Assembly (NCBI GenBank): GCA_963585895.1
Contig: OY757939.1
Coordinates: forward strand, 32,131,649-32,195,648
Reading direction: 5' to 3'
DNA: 64,000 nucleotides
DNA from: Sepioteuthis lessoniana
Lineage: Eukaryota > Mollusca > Cephalopoda > Myopsida > Loliginidae
The notes under the pieces are model-generated. The model had not been told where the DNA came from and did not search any database. It saw only the letters and a list, made by a program, of their open reading frames with translations. Of this stretch, positions 1 through 11,339 are shown one piece after another. Every line of letters starts with the position of its first letter. The stretch's first letter is position 1. Position numbers and translations under genes: made by a program.

Positions 1-560
1 CTTTATATGCGTTTGTCTTTAAATTGAGGGAGAGGGCATCTAATTGCAATACTTAGGAAGGGTGGATGGAGAAAACGGTTTTAAGGTTTACTTAGCTTTT
101 TCGACGGGTTTCTTCTGAGAGTATTTTCTTTTACGGGTCAGCGGGATTCTGTACAATTTGGCGGGAAGGCATCTGTTAACTTCTTGTCCGAGAATTCAAT
201 TTCGCTTCTTCGCCCGGAGTTTTGGCATCAGATCAACACGTCCTTTCACGGCGACCTCCGTCCTAAAAACTGAAATTCTTTTCCCTATTTCCTCTGACGA
301 AAAGGATACTAGTTCCGGCGCTAAGGCTTCGGCCAATCATTTGGCTTCTTCCTCTTCCTCACCCTGTCATGCGATTCATTCGGGCTACTACCATGATCTC
401 TATATCCCCTTCTCTGTCCAACCGGTTGGGGTTATGGAGTGCAGATAGCTTGACATACATTCTAACTGGATTCGTTACTTCGGCCGCGAGGAATTGACCT
501 TCATTGATATCATTCTTTTAACGGTCAATCTTTGAGGCCTGTTAATTCAAACACAGAAGG
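1..560. other. Unassigned stretch, moderate GC
   Basis: This stretch is richer in G and C than the DNA after it. It holds a 96-codon open frame on the plus strand (158-448) that is serine-rich, with no domain I recognise. No convincing splice sites or repeat match were seen. It may be the edge of an element that runs off the window. I would not call it a gene. Confidence 0.3.
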
Positions 561-599
561 GTAGGGGAAATTGATCTTACCTCTCTCCTCTCAGGAGCA

Positions 600-1052
600 T
601 AACACGTGACACTGCATACTTATGCTAAACTGAATTGTTTGAATTAGAACTGGTTGTCTAAACTGAATTGCTTGAAATAGAAATGTTTTTAGCAATTAAA
701 CTGTACTTACATTTATACTGCGTGCTTATGCTAAACTGAATTGATTTAAATGGAACTGTTTTTGACATTGAAACTATACTTACAATAAACTGAATTTTTT
801 AATATAGAACTGTTTTGACATTTAAGTGTGTGTAAACAAAATCTATACTTGTACTGAATTGAATTCGCTGAATTAGAACAGTTTGAATAAACGGAATAGC
901 TTGAAATAGAAATGTTTTTGACAATTAAACTGTGTATTCAAGCTAGCCTGAAATTTTTTTAAATAGAACAGACTATTTGCATAAAAATAGATTTGGCGCT
1001 AAATAACCTAGAAAGGTTGATATGCCATAAAATCCAACCACCAACCAACCAA
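600..1052 (+). mobile_element. Family A repeat, 5-prime truncated body and tail
   Basis: The segment is built of degenerate tandem units of the form AAACTGAATTGTTTGAAATA plus a spacer. It ends in the family tail (AAATAACC, then GGTTGATATGCCATAAAA) and a CCAACC-rich microsatellite. The tRNA-like head and conserved body are missing, as expected for a 5-prime-truncated retroposed copy. It has no coding capacity. Confidence 0.75.
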
Positions 1053-1224
1053 TCAACTTGAACGCCGTAATTTACGGCAAATTCCTTGGAAGTTAAAATC
1101 TATCTACACATAATTGTTCTTTTATCTGAATAAAATGGATGATTGGGCAATCCTGGCACTTTACAGCTTTCTTTTATCAGTAAACATCGAACAGTTTTCT
1201 TTCCCCTTGATTGGTTTTCACCAG

Positions 1225-1365
1225 CATGGTTGAAGGGAGAGTGGATTCACACCTTTCCCAAAGATATTAGCATGAAATGAGTGCAAACTGTCCTCGACTG
1301 GATTTGAACTTAGGGACGCCGATTCTATTTTCCGTGCCGTAAACCATTTCACCATCCGTACATCT
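1225..1365 (-). mobile_element. Family E-like tRNA-derived repeat fragment
   Basis: Read on the minus strand this resembles the E copies at 33000-33180 and 42690-42880: a degenerate B-box-like segment (TTCAAATCC) followed by the CTTTGGGAAAGG motif. It is diverged and partial, and an old family C copy is the alternative. Confidence 0.45.
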
Positions 1366-1533
1366 TTTAGATAGCAGACAACAGCTGTGTCGCCTCGCTT
1401 GGTATCCTTATGTGTAAACAGCTGTGGGACCTGGAGACCTGGAGATGACACAGAGAAGGCAACGAAAAGATAACACATCTGCACAGGAAATTCATACTGG
1501 CTGTTGACTGATAAAGATAGAACACTTGATAAG

Positions 1534-1539
<6 letters not shown>

Positions 1540-1569
<30 letters not shown>
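1540..1569. repeat. (GA)n microsatellite
   Basis: A pure GA dinucleotide run of about 30 bp. It produces the serine/leucine-rich false ORF on the other strand. Confidence 0.95.
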
Positions 1570-1573
<4 letters not shown>

Positions 1574-1721
1574 GAGATAAAGGTACAGTCATAGACCCAA
1601 TAGTGACCAGTGAACCTCGTGGTCGCGGAAAGAAAGTGAACTCGAATGGGAGAATATGAATTATAGTACGGCTTAGTTTTAGCCGATTAGCAAAGATTTT
1701 CTGCTTTCCAAGCAGCTGGTG

Positions 1722-2135
1722 GCCCAGTCGGCTGAGACTGCAGAATACACCGACTGCATATCTGCAAAGGGGTAAGACTTCCCCAACGTATGTCCTGATA
1801 GCCCAGTTGGATGGGACTGCAGAATACACCGATTGCATTTCTGCAACGAGTGTCCTGATATGACACTAAACAATCGGATGGTGAGGCTTCAGTAAAGCTG
1901 GAGCTTTGGGGAATGTGGAGCACCCCTTCATTGCCATCGTTCCCAGTTTCACTTAAGCTCGGAGTGGTAGCATCTGATAGGGTCCTATCAATGAGTCAAA
2001 TAGAACTAAAAAGTGTAATGATAAATTGGATTGTTTGAAATAGAACTGTTTATATGTATAAAATGTTTTTGGCTTTAAATAACCAATAATGGTTGATATG
2101 CCATAAAACCAAACTAAACCAAAACAAACCGAACT
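1722..2135 (+). mobile_element. Family A element with duplicated head
   Basis: The head occurs twice, near 1731-1790 and again near 1801-1850. Only the second is followed by the normal body (GTGTCCTGATATGACACTAA, then a GGGTCCTATC block). The AT-rich middle is short, and the element ends in GGTTGATATGCCATAAAACC and an AAACC run. The head contains TGGCCCAGTCGG, which fits a tRNA A box. The element is non-coding. Confidence 0.8.
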
Positions 2136-2139
2136 GCTG

Positions 2140-3080
2140 GCTTGTAAACCCACATCTCCAAAGAGGCATGAAGACACAGAATAAAGTGGATATGAATTAT
2201 TAAAAGACATTTGTATCCTTCTTTACAAAACGAGTGTATCAAAACGAGTGTTTCTGAGGCAATCCACAACTTTGGGGTCCTGGTTGGGAATAAGTGGCAG
2301 CTAGCAGCAGTCGCCTGTTCACTCGACTACGCAACATATCTATCTATATATCTATGTTCATTATCTATTCCTCAATCTCATTGATTATATCTTTCTATTT
2401 ACCTGTTCTAAGTGTTGGATGCTTCTCGAGTAGAGTTGGTTTAAAACCTAAATATAAGTGAGTGTATGTAATTGTAACCAAGAAAAAAGAACATCGTAGC
2501 GTGAATTATATTAGATCTATACACTCAGAATACTATAGTTTAGAGAATGAAATAATTTACAGTACAGTTTATAACTGAATGAAAGTTTTGTGGGGTCTGC
2601 TTTCGCGCTGAAAGAATTAAAAAAATAATGCTTTATTTAACGGAGATAACTATTAAATGCCAATTAGAATCGTTGCTCTTTCCTAAATAGAAGTCTTGAC
2701 ATAATCATAGACTGCTGTTACACTGGGAACCCAGTAGCTTCATTGGTCGTCTCGTATTAAATAAAATTTGATGTATCTATTTAACCATTATAAAAATCAA
2801 GAATCTTTTTTTTTTTTTCCTAACCACTTTTACCGGGTTGTTGACCCGAGGAGGTAAAAACGATGACTTTTTTCTTTGGCACTTTTTATCTTCCGTCGGC
2901 CTGCCAATCTTGTGGGTTTTAAAAAGGGTGGATTAAGTGGTCACGTAATCAGGAAGTACTCGCAGATCATAGAACGAAGAGATCAAATTAGCATAAGTCT
3001 TATTTCTAATGTGGCCTCAAATGAATCAATATACTATTGCTAAAATATCTTAACCCTACGAATTCCCACTGTTTTATAAA
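2140..3080. other. No gene seen; AT-rich spacer
   Basis: AT-rich sequence with a poly-T run near 2805-2818. I see no ORF of note, no RNA gene and no clear match to the repeat families in this window. Confidence 0.5.
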
Positions 3081-3084
3081 TATA

Positions 3085-3332
3085 GTTGTGAACGACCTTC
3101 GTCGAAGGTGACCTGAAGGCTCCCTTTTCAATAGCTACTACACCGAAGTGTAGGGGAGAGCGCTAACCCTTTCCCTGGATTGCTCCACTTTACCTTTGAT
3201 CCTAACCTTATAATGCTGAGTGCTAAGCAAGGAGGGATCAAGTACCCTTTTTTGAGTCTTTGGTATGACACGACCTGGGATTGAACCCCGCTCTCTCGGA
3301 CCATTGGCGAACACTATACTCATTAGGCCACC
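3085..3332 (-). mobile_element. Family T tRNA-derived SINE
   Basis: On the minus strand it starts with the A-box-like GGCCTAATGAG, has a B-box region (GGTTCAATCCC), and continues with the family body (CTTAGCACTCAGCATTATAAG, CTCCCCTACAC, GTGTAGTAGCTATTG). It ends in the proximal GTCG motif. The promoter-like head suggests Pol III transcription and LINE-mediated copying. It has no ORF. Confidence 0.85.
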
Positions 3333-3554
3333 TGCGAGATATACCCGAAAAGATACCCCGTAGCACCAGAAAAAGATACCCTAGTAGGTTATTGATTTGG
3401 CTCGCTAACAGGCTAGAATGTGACACAATAAAACCAGCCCTTACCCCCTTTTAGAAGAGAGGCAAATGCTGCCTGGAGAGAGGCTCCCAGTAACTAATTT
3501 GTTATTTCTCACCCATCCGTCGTAAAGGCTAGGTAGGTTTCCCAATATCTTTTA

Positions 3555-3573
3555 GAGAGAGAGAGAGAGAGAG
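3555..3573. repeat. (GA)n microsatellite
   Basis: A short GA run between the T SINE and the direct repeat that follows. Confidence 0.9.
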
Positions 3574-3603
3574 GGAAATATTGTACTGCTTGTTTGATGG
3601 CAA

Positions 3604-3975
3604 GAGTAGAAGAAAATGGTAATAAACAATAGAATCAACAAATATACATAAATGTACAAGAGATTTCACTTTCCTTATATTAGTTCAGATGGGTTATAAA
3701 GAAGCTGAGTTGTTGAATGTTGGTTCTACAATATATTTGTGTATGATATTGCAGGTAGGGAGAGAAAAAGAGATATTGGAAAAAGGAGCAATTTGCTAAC
3801 TAGGAATGTCCTACTTACTCTTCCTTTGGTAGGAGTGGAGGAAATGGTAATAAACAACAATAGAATCGACAAACAGAACGGAATTTATATCCAGAAATGC
3901 AAAACAGGCTTCCTTTTCTTTATATTAGAGGGTTTATAAAGAAGATGAGTGGATGAATGTCTGTTCTATGGGGTT
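3604..3975. repeat. Local direct repeat, two units of about 130 bp
   Basis: The block beginning GGTAATAAACAA and running through TTATATTAG, GGTTTATAAAGAAG and GAATGT occurs at about 3616-3730 and again at about 3845-3970. The units are about 230 bp apart and diverged. No coding function is evident. It reads as an old local duplication of unknown origin. Confidence 0.6.
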
Positions 3976-4030
3976 GATTTCTAGGTAAGTTCATGGATGA
4001 CTTGTTTGGGAAAATCCTTCATGCGTATGT

Positions 4031-4651
4031 GAGGCTGGTTGGTTGGTTGGTTGCTTGGGTTTTATGGCATATCAATCTTTGTAGGTTATTTAACGCCAAA
4101 TCTATTTTTATGCAAATAGTTCTATTTCAAACAATTAAGTTTAGCCCCAGTACACAGTTTGTCAAAAATATTTCTATTTCAAGCTATTCAATTTATCAAA
4201 CAGTTCTAATTCAGCTAATTCAGTTTAGTATAAGTACAAAAGTTCTATATTAAACAATTCAGTTTAGTATAAGTACAGTTTCAATGTAAAAAACAGTTCC
4301 ATTTCAAACAATTCAGTTTAGCATAAGCACGCAGTTTAAATGTAAGTACACAGTTTAATTGCCAAAAAACATTTCTATTTCAAGCTATTCAGTTTAGTTA
4401 AACAGTTCTAATTCAAACAATTCAGTTTAGCACAAGTATGCAGTTAGTTCTATTTAACCCACAGATAGGGCCCTGTCAGGTGTCAGAGTAGACCTGGAAG
4501 CAATGGCAATGAAGGGGTACTCCGGATTCCCTAAAGCTCCAGCATTACTGGAACCTCATCATCAGATTGTTTAGTGTCATATCCATGACACTCGTTGGGT
4601 CTTACCCCTCTGCAGAGAAGCAGTCGGTGTATTCTACAGCCCCATCCGACT
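4031..4651 (-). mobile_element. Family A element, near full length
   Basis: On the plus strand it runs tail to head. It opens with a GGTTGGTTGG microsatellite and TTTTATGGCATATCAA, then has about five AT-rich units (TTCTATTTCAAACAATTCAG), then the conserved body. It ends in the hairpin head (CAGTCGG...CCGACT). The full layout makes it a good reference copy of about 620 bp. Confidence 0.85.
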
Positions 4652-4655
4652 TAAT

Positions 4656-5290
4656 AAGTATGTGAGGTAAAGCGGCTCGATCTCAAAGGTATATGTTTTA
4701 AGTGTTATCTATGATTGGCCGTTGAAGCAAGCGAAGGAACTACTGTTTGTCGAAGTCACGTAGAAGCTGTGAAAAGAACCGGTATTTGGTATTTGTCGAG
4801 CGCTCAACGTACGTACGAGTGTGGCACAAGGCCTTTTTTATTGTGGGAATCAGGCGCATGACCATAGCTCACACACGCCCGGCGGTTTCAAAAGTGCCTT
4901 GAGTCCCGTCGGCATTCACCTTAAAAGGGGTGCCTCAGGCGCCAGGCGATAAACTTTGCCTATCTGGAGAGGGTTAGAGTCTGGGGAAAGTCCCCCTGAG
5001 GCTCAAGGAGCGCTGGTCTCAGCCGCGAAATGCAGGTGCTGGGGAGGCCCTGCATCCGCGTCATGCAGCCTCTACCGACTGCTAGCAAGCCAAAATACAC
5101 CCGACCTGATCTGCGTACCTGTGAACACGGCCGGCTGAAGTGTATCCCGGCTCAGCGGCCAAGTAGATACGGCCAACACGGAGAAAGGAATCGAGTGAGC
5201 AGATGCAGTGCAATGTCGTACTACACTCTGAAACCTTGGTCCGCGCATAATGCGGGGTGTTATTTATATTTATAGACAAGCGTATGATAG
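4656..5290. repeat. Unclassified GC-richer dispersed repeat (family H)
   Basis: Parts of this block recur. The segment near 4660-4790 resembles 8738-8860, the GGGTGTTATTTATAT motif near 5257 recurs near 8884, and the GTGCCTCAGGC motif near 4930 recurs near 7177. The repeat also contains a GGCACAAGGCCTTTTTTATTGT motif related to family G. I cannot assign a class. The short ORFs inside it are probably spurious. Confidence 0.5.
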
Positions 5291-5299
5291 CAAGGGAAA

Positions 5300-6110
5300 T
5301 TATATTTTCAAGGCTTATAAATATGTCGATCCCGCCACTTTTAGAAAGGAGTGATGTGACACAGACTAGGCAAGGATGACAAAGGCGAGATGATAAATTT
5401 CTGGGGGTTCTGGATATTTTGGTCGTTGTTGGTTATTGATATCTGACTCCGTTAGTTTTTTCTTACCCCATCTTAATTCGCAAGGTGTCTTATTGTCAGT
5501 GAAGGCTGCAAAGAAAGAAAAAGGAAGGAAGAAAGAAGGTGAGGGAAGATATCTGTTTAATTTGAACTTTATTTCATTTGGGATTTTTCGCACGGCTACT
5601 CTGTAACGAGGAATGTCTTTCTGGACTATTTCAGAACCGTCTTTTCTCCCAAATCAGTCGTTGAAATATATTAGGAGTCTCCAGTGGTTAATAAGTCCAA
5701 ATTCAGTGTGGTCACGTCCAGTGGTGTTGCTTACTTCGGTGTGACGTGGGTATAGCTATCTGGCCAGACGGAGAGTCGGACGTGTCGGGTTGCAGAAGCA
5801 GGATGATCGACACTCCGGTTGTTGATTTGGTTGTTAACCGGGGTCGACGTTGGTTTCGAGGAGTCGACGATAGTCCGAGCGGTGACCTCTGCCCGTGGAC
5901 TGGTCATTTGCTTTGAGTGTCCATTGCATCTGGCTGGCTGTTATATCATCGTCTTCGAGATGTCGATGAGTTTACTACCCCGAAATTATAACGGACACAA
6001 TTGTAGAGATAAATTTGTTTATTGTAAAATAAACAGAGTTTGTGTGGTGTAGAATTCGTAGTCACAAGAAGGAATTATGTTCTTTCTCCCTCGAGATGCG
6101 GTTCAAGAGG
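5300..6110. other. No gene seen; possible decayed LTR-like block
   Basis: The first 300 bases show nothing. From about 5711 to 6070 the GC content rises, an AATAAA signal lies near 6027, and the ends read TGTGGTCACG and CGTAGTCACA, a weak inverted match. No convincing target-site duplication is visible, so an LTR is only a guess. Confidence 0.25.
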
Positions 6111-6111
6111 T

Positions 6112-6976
6112 ATGGTTGGTTGGTTGAATTTTTATGGCATATCAACCTTTGTATGTTATTTCATGCCAAATCCTCTTTATACATATATATTAAATATATA
6201 CGATTTATAAACGAATAATTTGTAGATGACATTATTTAGCAAGTCAGAGCTCATTTGTTCGCACACAGTTAAATGGTTATACAAATATTATTTAGAAGTA
6301 AATAGTTTGTAGGCAATTTTATTTAAAAATAAGTCAGAGCTAATTTGTTTGCACACAGTTAAATGGTTTTAAGTATTGCAATATCATTCCAATAATTCAA
6401 TAATTTTGCATACAGTTAAATGGTTTTAAGTATTCCTATCCTACATGAATAATTCGATTTAGTTAAATGGTTTTAAGTATTGCAATATAATTCCAATAAT
6501 TCAATAATTTTGCATGCAGTTAAATGGTTTTAAGTATTCCTATCCTACATGAATAATTCGATTTAGTTAAATGGTTTTAAGTATTGCAATATAATTCCAA
6601 TAATTCAATAATTTTTGCACACATTTAAATGATTTCAAGTATTGCTATCAGACAACAATAGTTTCATTTGCAAACAGTTAAATGGTTTCAAGTATCGCTA
6701 TGTAACACTAACAATTCAATTTAACAATAGTTATTTGTATGCGCACAGTTAAATAGTTATATTTGATCCATAGATGGGTCCCTAACAGGTACTACCACTC
6801 TAGGCCAGAGTGGACCAGGGAGAAATGGCTATGAAGGATTACTCTACATTTCCCAGAGCTTCAAGACAGGAGCCTTACCATCAGATAGTTTAGTGTCATA
6901 TCTAAGATACTCGTTGGGGTCTTACTACTCTGCAGAGACGCAGTTGGTTTATTCTACAGTCCCCACTAACTGGGTT
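6112..6976 (-). mobile_element. Family A element with expanded tandem middle
   Basis: The tail is at 6112-6180 and the head at about 6905-6976. The middle (6230-6760) is an expanded array in which AGTTAAATGGTTTTAAGTAT and TTCCAATAATTCAATAATTT recur several times. Two neighbouring blocks of about 110 bp (near 6375 and 6485) are almost identical. The element shows how family A varies in length through its AT-rich units. Confidence 0.85.
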
Positions 6977-7310
6977 GCAGTGTGTGCGAGTTTGTTCGCG
7001 TTGTGTGAGTGACCCGTGTTATGGGGCCGTGAAGCCGGCAGTCATGTCTACTCTTGTTCCAAGTGCAGAGCAAACAGTATTCCACCATGTCAGAATATGG
7101 CACATTAACGTTTTATCGTGGAGCATGCGTGGTAAGTGCAAAAATTCTTGACCTCGTCAGCATTCTCCTTTTGGAGTGCCTCAGGCACCTAGCAAAAACC
7201 TGGGGAGACGACTCCCAGAGGCCAAGTTTAGGATGCAAATATAACTACCCGGTACGAATGCCAGATGACTAGCCCGAAGGCCCGTCTCAAGTCTGTGGGT
7301 GCCTCTTTTT
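6977..7310. repeat. Family H-like fragment
   Basis: It shares a GTGCCTCAGGC/CTAGCAAAAACC segment and a CCCAGAGGCC-like end with 4900-5000. The 72-codon plus-strand frame at 7054-7272 has no recognisable domain and lies inside the repeat. Confidence 0.4.
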
Positions 7311-7688
7311 ATAGCTTTGTTGGGGAAAGAATCGTCTACAGTAGGATTTAGAGGGAAGGTTTCTGATAGATTGAAAAAGTGTTTTTATTTGTGAGTTTAT
7401 TTTTTAAATTTCAACCGGATACATGCGCGGAGCCTACCTGTGCAGCAATATGCTTTACTCATTTTGTAATAAGCCACCGTTCAGACAGTATCCGGTTAAT
7501 GATACTTTTTTCAACTGAAATGCATGCTCTTTGAATTTTCTTGCTGGGTGTTTTTATTTATTCATTTGTTTTACTGGTGAGTAGGCATGGAATATATTAG
7601 TAAACCAGAAGAAATTTCGATTGAAGTTTATAACAAATGCTTTTGACGGGATCAAAAACATGTCAATATCTTTTGTCTTCGTTCCAGT
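7311..7688. other. No gene seen
   Basis: AT-rich spacer. No ORF, RNA gene or repeat match was recognised. Confidence 0.5.
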
Positions 7689-7689
7689 T

Positions 7690-7905
7690 TGGTTTCTTTG
7701 TTTATATCAACCGTTGTGGGCTATTTAATGCCAAAGCTACCCTTGTAGAATAACAGCAATGATACCATCATTGCTGGGGGATAAGGGGGTTCATCTATTT
7801 CCAAAGACATTAGTCTGAAAGTTAACCTAATGACGAGTGGAGTACGAAATCGTTTACTTTGAGGCCGTAGTCCAGCACTTTATCCACTACGCCATGGAAA
7901 CACGC
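7690..7905 (-). mobile_element. Family C tRNA-derived SINE
   Basis: On the minus strand the copy begins with the tRNA-like A box region (TGGCGTAGTGG), has the degenerate B box region, then the C body, and ends in the tail with GGTTGATATAAACAAAGAAACC. This tail is slightly deleted. It is non-coding. Confidence 0.8.
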
Positions 7906-8056
7906 CCCTATGTCTTACTACCCACTTTGCTTTTAAGGGGTTATTCAGTATCTGTAACCCATTCTCTTGGTAATCATTACAAGAGGAACAAGGATGCTGC
8001 GTACTGTTTTGAACAAATCCTTGAAGCAACACCCAACAAATCAGCTAATGTTTAGT

Positions 8057-8175
8057 CTGGCTTCTTTGTTCAATGGTTGATCAAACTTCGTGGGTCATTT
8101 AATGCCGAAATCATCCTTGTAGAACAGTAATGATACTATTTATCTCATAGCTGGGGCAATAAGCAGGGTTATACG
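8057..8175 (-). mobile_element. Family C SINE, tail half only
   Basis: The tail and part of the body are present (TTCTTTGTTCAATGG, ATTTAATGCCGAAATCATCC, GAACAGTAATGATACTATTT). The tRNA-like half is missing, consistent with 5-prime truncation. Confidence 0.75.
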
Positions 8176-8399
8176 TTTGTTGTATACTACTGCTTGATCT
8201 TGACAAACAACATATGTATAAAGATATAATCGTATATTTTTATTCTTCGACAATGATGCTTGTATGGAGCAGGAGAGCAGTCGGATAGAGTTCGCAAACA
8301 CAAAGGAGCTGTCGGGAGTCGGAACAGCCTGCGGAAACTGAACTTCAGCCAACATTCTAGACCTTATTTAGTCTTAAAACTCCCACACAAACCACATGG

Positions 8400-8685
8400 C
8401 AACGCATCTTTACCCATTCAATGCTTGTTTTTCATTGGTCAAGGTTTACACTCGTGCAATACTTCTCCATTGGTCAAGGCTTACACCAACGCATTTTTAT
8501 GTCTTTGGTTCACGCCCACGCATTTCGGCTTTTCCGGTAGTCACTTTGTTGACCAGATGTATGTCAACTACATTCGCCGGGTTCATCGCTGATCAAGGCA
8601 ATATATTACACCTTTCCTAAGGGTATTACTTGTTCTTCATTGGTCAAGGCTTACACCAACCAGCCGACTGGGCACCACGATAGTT
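8400..8685. repeat. Short interspersed direct repeats
   Basis: The phrase CATTGGTCAAGGCTTACACC, or a close variant, occurs three times, near 8435, 8470 and 8640, with GATCAAGGC variants between. The overlapping short ORFs look like products of this repetition. Function is unknown. Confidence 0.55.
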
Positions 8686-8737
8686 GAGTTCTCGGTAAGT
8701 GTTTAAAAACAAACTTACTTGTGTGCTGTCCTTATTG

Positions 8738-8910
8738 AATGTCTGAGGTGAAGTGGCTTGGTCCGAAAATAATCTGTTCTGAAGGTTATCCGTGCCTCGT
8801 CGTTGCGGTGCACAAAGGAACAACTGTTCATAAATGACATGTGAGGAAGTGCATGAATGAGAACTAATCGATTGTGGAATGCTGGGTGTTATTTATATGT
8901 TTTTGATGGG
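8738..8910. repeat. Family H fragment
   Basis: It resembles 4660-4790 and 5250-5290: GAGGTGAAGTGGCT, AAAGGAACAACTGTT, and GGGTGTTATTTATAT near the end. A short A-head end (CAGCCGACTGGG) sits just upstream at 8664-8675. Confidence 0.5.
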
Positions 8911-8967
8911 ATCAAGGAAGCGTCACCAGCTTCAGTCTATTGTATCTCTCGATTGATAAAAACAAAA

Positions 8968-9020
8968 AAACAAAACAAAAAAAAAAAACAAAAACAAATA
9001 CCCCCCCCCAAACCGCTTAA
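8968..9020. repeat. A-rich low-complexity tract with C run
   Basis: An AAAAAC-rich stretch followed by nine C residues. It looks like an imperfect retroposon tail, but no matching element was identified directly upstream. Confidence 0.7.
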
Positions 9021-9129
9021 TTCCTTGTTACGTGATTGTTTATCACTACATCTATAGCAAGCAGACATTGACCTTGAATGACTTATGGAGCCGGCAGCCG
9101 GGCTTCGGCTCGGAGGAGGTCTTGTACCT

Positions 9130-9460
9130 CTATCGTTACTCAAGGTCAAGGCCGAATGGCTACTAACTTCGGCTGGGCTACTTCGGGTGGCCGATGATGT
9201 CTTTGACAAGTATTGTATAGCACTGGACATCTTGGTTCAGTTTAAGTAATAATCAGGCATCAGTGCCTGGACTCACGTTTCAGTCCATGTCTAGCAAGGC
9301 TCGCCAGGCTCACATTACACTAAGTGAGCCGATGAGCGGCATAGTCCAGCAGGGTTCGAGTCTCGGCTCGTGTCCGACCTCTCCTTCCCTTAACCCCCCA
9401 CTATAAACCAACCTTGTGTCAAGTCCTGTGTGGTGACGGGCAGAGACAAATATCATCGAC
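9130..9460 (+). mobile_element. Family G repeat, GC-rich
   Basis: This GC-rich block matches 11710-12035 in reverse. Shared segments include CAAGGCC-AATGGC, CTTCGGGTGG, GACAAGTATAGCAC and the late CCTTGTGTCAA-TCCTGT. The middle contains a B-box-like GGGTTCGAGTCTCGG, so it may be tRNA-derived. It has no ORF of note. Confidence 0.6.
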
Positions 9461-9479
9461 CCATGGAGCGTTCTGTTTT

Positions 9480-10300
9480 TTTGGATCTCAAGAGATGATG
9501 AGTTATGAATCATAACGAGATTCTACTAAGAGTGTTACAGATAAAACTTTAGAAACATGTCTGATTCTCATCGTACATATCTGTATGGAATGGATGTTTG
9601 AGTAAGGTTGGGTTGAGGGGGTCAATAATTCTATTTTGGCCAGGGGCCTAGATCTCTGTCAGCTCATCTCTGGTTTTGAATTTCTTTCTTATAGACCAGT
9701 TGCCCTACTAAGGCTTGAGAGTCTCGTCTGTATTATATTTTTCAGTTTGACTTGGGTAAGTAAAACACAATAAATTTCCATAAGAATTTATTACATAGTT
9801 ATTCAAATGCTGGTTTTTATTTTGTGCTGAATATAAAAATTTAACGAAATGTAGCGTCCCGATCCAATGATAATATTTTCCCCAATGTTTGATAAACAGA
9901 AAGTAATTTCAGTATTGAATTCAGTAAGTATTTTACAATTCATTGCCAACAATAGGCTTAATGAAGTGAAGAGACGTCAACTCTTAATGTGAAATCCATA
10001 GAGTAGAAAGAAGACAGTTATGCCATCAAATAAATAAGTAATTTCTTTATTTGAGGAGAAAATGAACGATATTATCAGAAGAAAGTCTTCCAAATTAGTG
10101 ATGAACAGAAAGAAAAAACCAACCATCCAAACAAACAAACAAAAATAGGCAACCCCCCCACCACCAACAACAACGACATAAACAACAACAAAAAAGAAGA
10201 AAAAACAAAAAACAAACATTTAACATTTTTTTTCATTGTAGAAGCAAAAGGAATTTAATAACTGCCTTTTAAAAACATTTTAGAAGCTATTTCGATCTCC
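9480..10300. other. No gene seen; AC-rich tract inside
   Basis: AT-rich spacer. A low-complexity AAC/ACAACA tract at 10130-10218 explains the long glycine/valine/phenylalanine ORF on the minus strand, which is not a gene. Confidence 0.55.
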
Positions 10301-10304
10301 GGTG

Positions 10305-10445
10305 TAGGCACCTCGCCTTGTTTAATGGTTGACGAACTTGGCTAATAGACCATTACGAGTGAGTTCGATTCTCACAAATGGCTCCATATGACTGGTCTTT
10401 TGCCACAGATAAGCTTAGTAAATAGAGTACCGTGCATGAAGCTAG
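10305..10445 (+). mobile_element. Family F tRNA-like SINE, diverged
   Basis: It carries GAGTGAGTTCGATTCTCA, a good B box, followed by the family body (CCACA-TAAGC, TTAGTAAAT). The A-box region (CTTGTTTAATGG) is diverged. It matches the copy at 11436-11582. Confidence 0.65.
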
Positions 10446-10459
10446 TAGATATACAATAT

Positions 10460-10463
10460 GGCT

Positions 10464-10494
<31 letters not shown>

Positions 10495-10503
10495 ATGTGT
10501 GTG
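10460..10503. repeat. (TA)n(TG)n microsatellite
   Basis: An alternating TA run passes into TG and directly abuts the palindromic MITE that follows. Confidence 0.95.
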
Positions 10504-10506
10504 GGG

Positions 10507-10740
10507 GTTTTATTAAGTAATAAAGACACATTTTTTTCCTACATAATTTTATCAAGATCCTTTCAAGATACTTGATTTTGGTTTCAGATTGGAATTGGTG
10601 GATATTACTAAAATTGTCTCGAGCGCTTTTGGGACAATTTTGGTAAATTCATCCACAAATGAAACCAAGACACTTAGGAAACTTGAAATGATCTTAATAA
10701 AATTATATAGACCACATGTGTCTTTATTATTTAATCAAAC
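10507..10740. mobile_element. Palindromic MITE with arms of about 110 bp
   Basis: The left arm (10507-10620) and right arm (10631-10740) are imperfect inverted repeats over almost their whole length, with a 10-bp centre. Shared stretches include AATAATAAAGACACAT, ATAATTTTAT-AAGATC, CTTGGTTTCA and AAAATTGTC. No transposase is encoded. Such long-arm palindromes are typical of non-autonomous DNA transposons; the family is not recognised. Confidence 0.7.
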
Positions 10741-10884
10741 CCGCTTAAATGAAGGGCTGGTTCCCAACCACACACACACGTATGTGTGTGTGTGTGCTAT
10801 TATTTGTTCTCATTAAGTATTTACTAGTAACTGGTGACTTTCACAATGTCCCTCGACACTATATCATCAGTCAGACAAGCACTA

Positions 10885-11105
10885 CCCAAGGGGCAGGTTT
10901 GCCCATTAAGTGAGAATCGAACTCACTAATAATGGTCTACTTATCCATCTTGCCAATCATTACACTATGTGACCCTTGGGAAAAGATATGAATTCAATGA
11001 TTCCTTCTCAACTATATGTAAATAGGGTAGAATGGGTTCTTTAACCTTGGTATGTCAACCAGTTTAAAATAAAACAAAATGAATTCCAACCAGTTGTACT
11101 CCGCT
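10885..11105. mobile_element. Chimeric tRNA-like repeat, F-like head joined to E-like 3-prime part
   Basis: From 10905 to 10970 a tRNA-like segment lies on the minus strand (GAGAATCGAACTCACT, CCAATCATTACACTATG). From 10972 the plus strand reads like the 3-prime half of family E (CCTTGGGAAAAG-ATGAATTC, GGTAGAATGGG, TTTAACCTTGGTATG). The two halves have opposite orientation, so one element probably inserted in the other. Confidence 0.5.
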
Positions 11106-11269
11106 TAAAAAATTGACCTTGCGTCATATGCTGCTCGTGACGAAGGGATTGGGGAAATAGATATGTTTTTAGTGAAACAATAGTTAACTTTCGAAGCATT
11201 TTTATCCAGCAACTTCACAAGCTTGGTCTGGAAAAATGCTCTTTAAAAAACTTGAGCACATGACAAACA

Positions 11270-11271
<2 letters not shown>

Positions 11272-11339
<68 letters not shown>

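Noticed and set aside
1218-1838. 206-codon minus-strand ORF rich in Ser and Leu
   Set aside because: It crosses a GA microsatellite and a family A head. The composition comes from the repeat.
5711-6070. Third solo LTR
   Set aside because: An AATAAA signal and weakly inverted ends are present, but no target-site duplication or empty site could be found.
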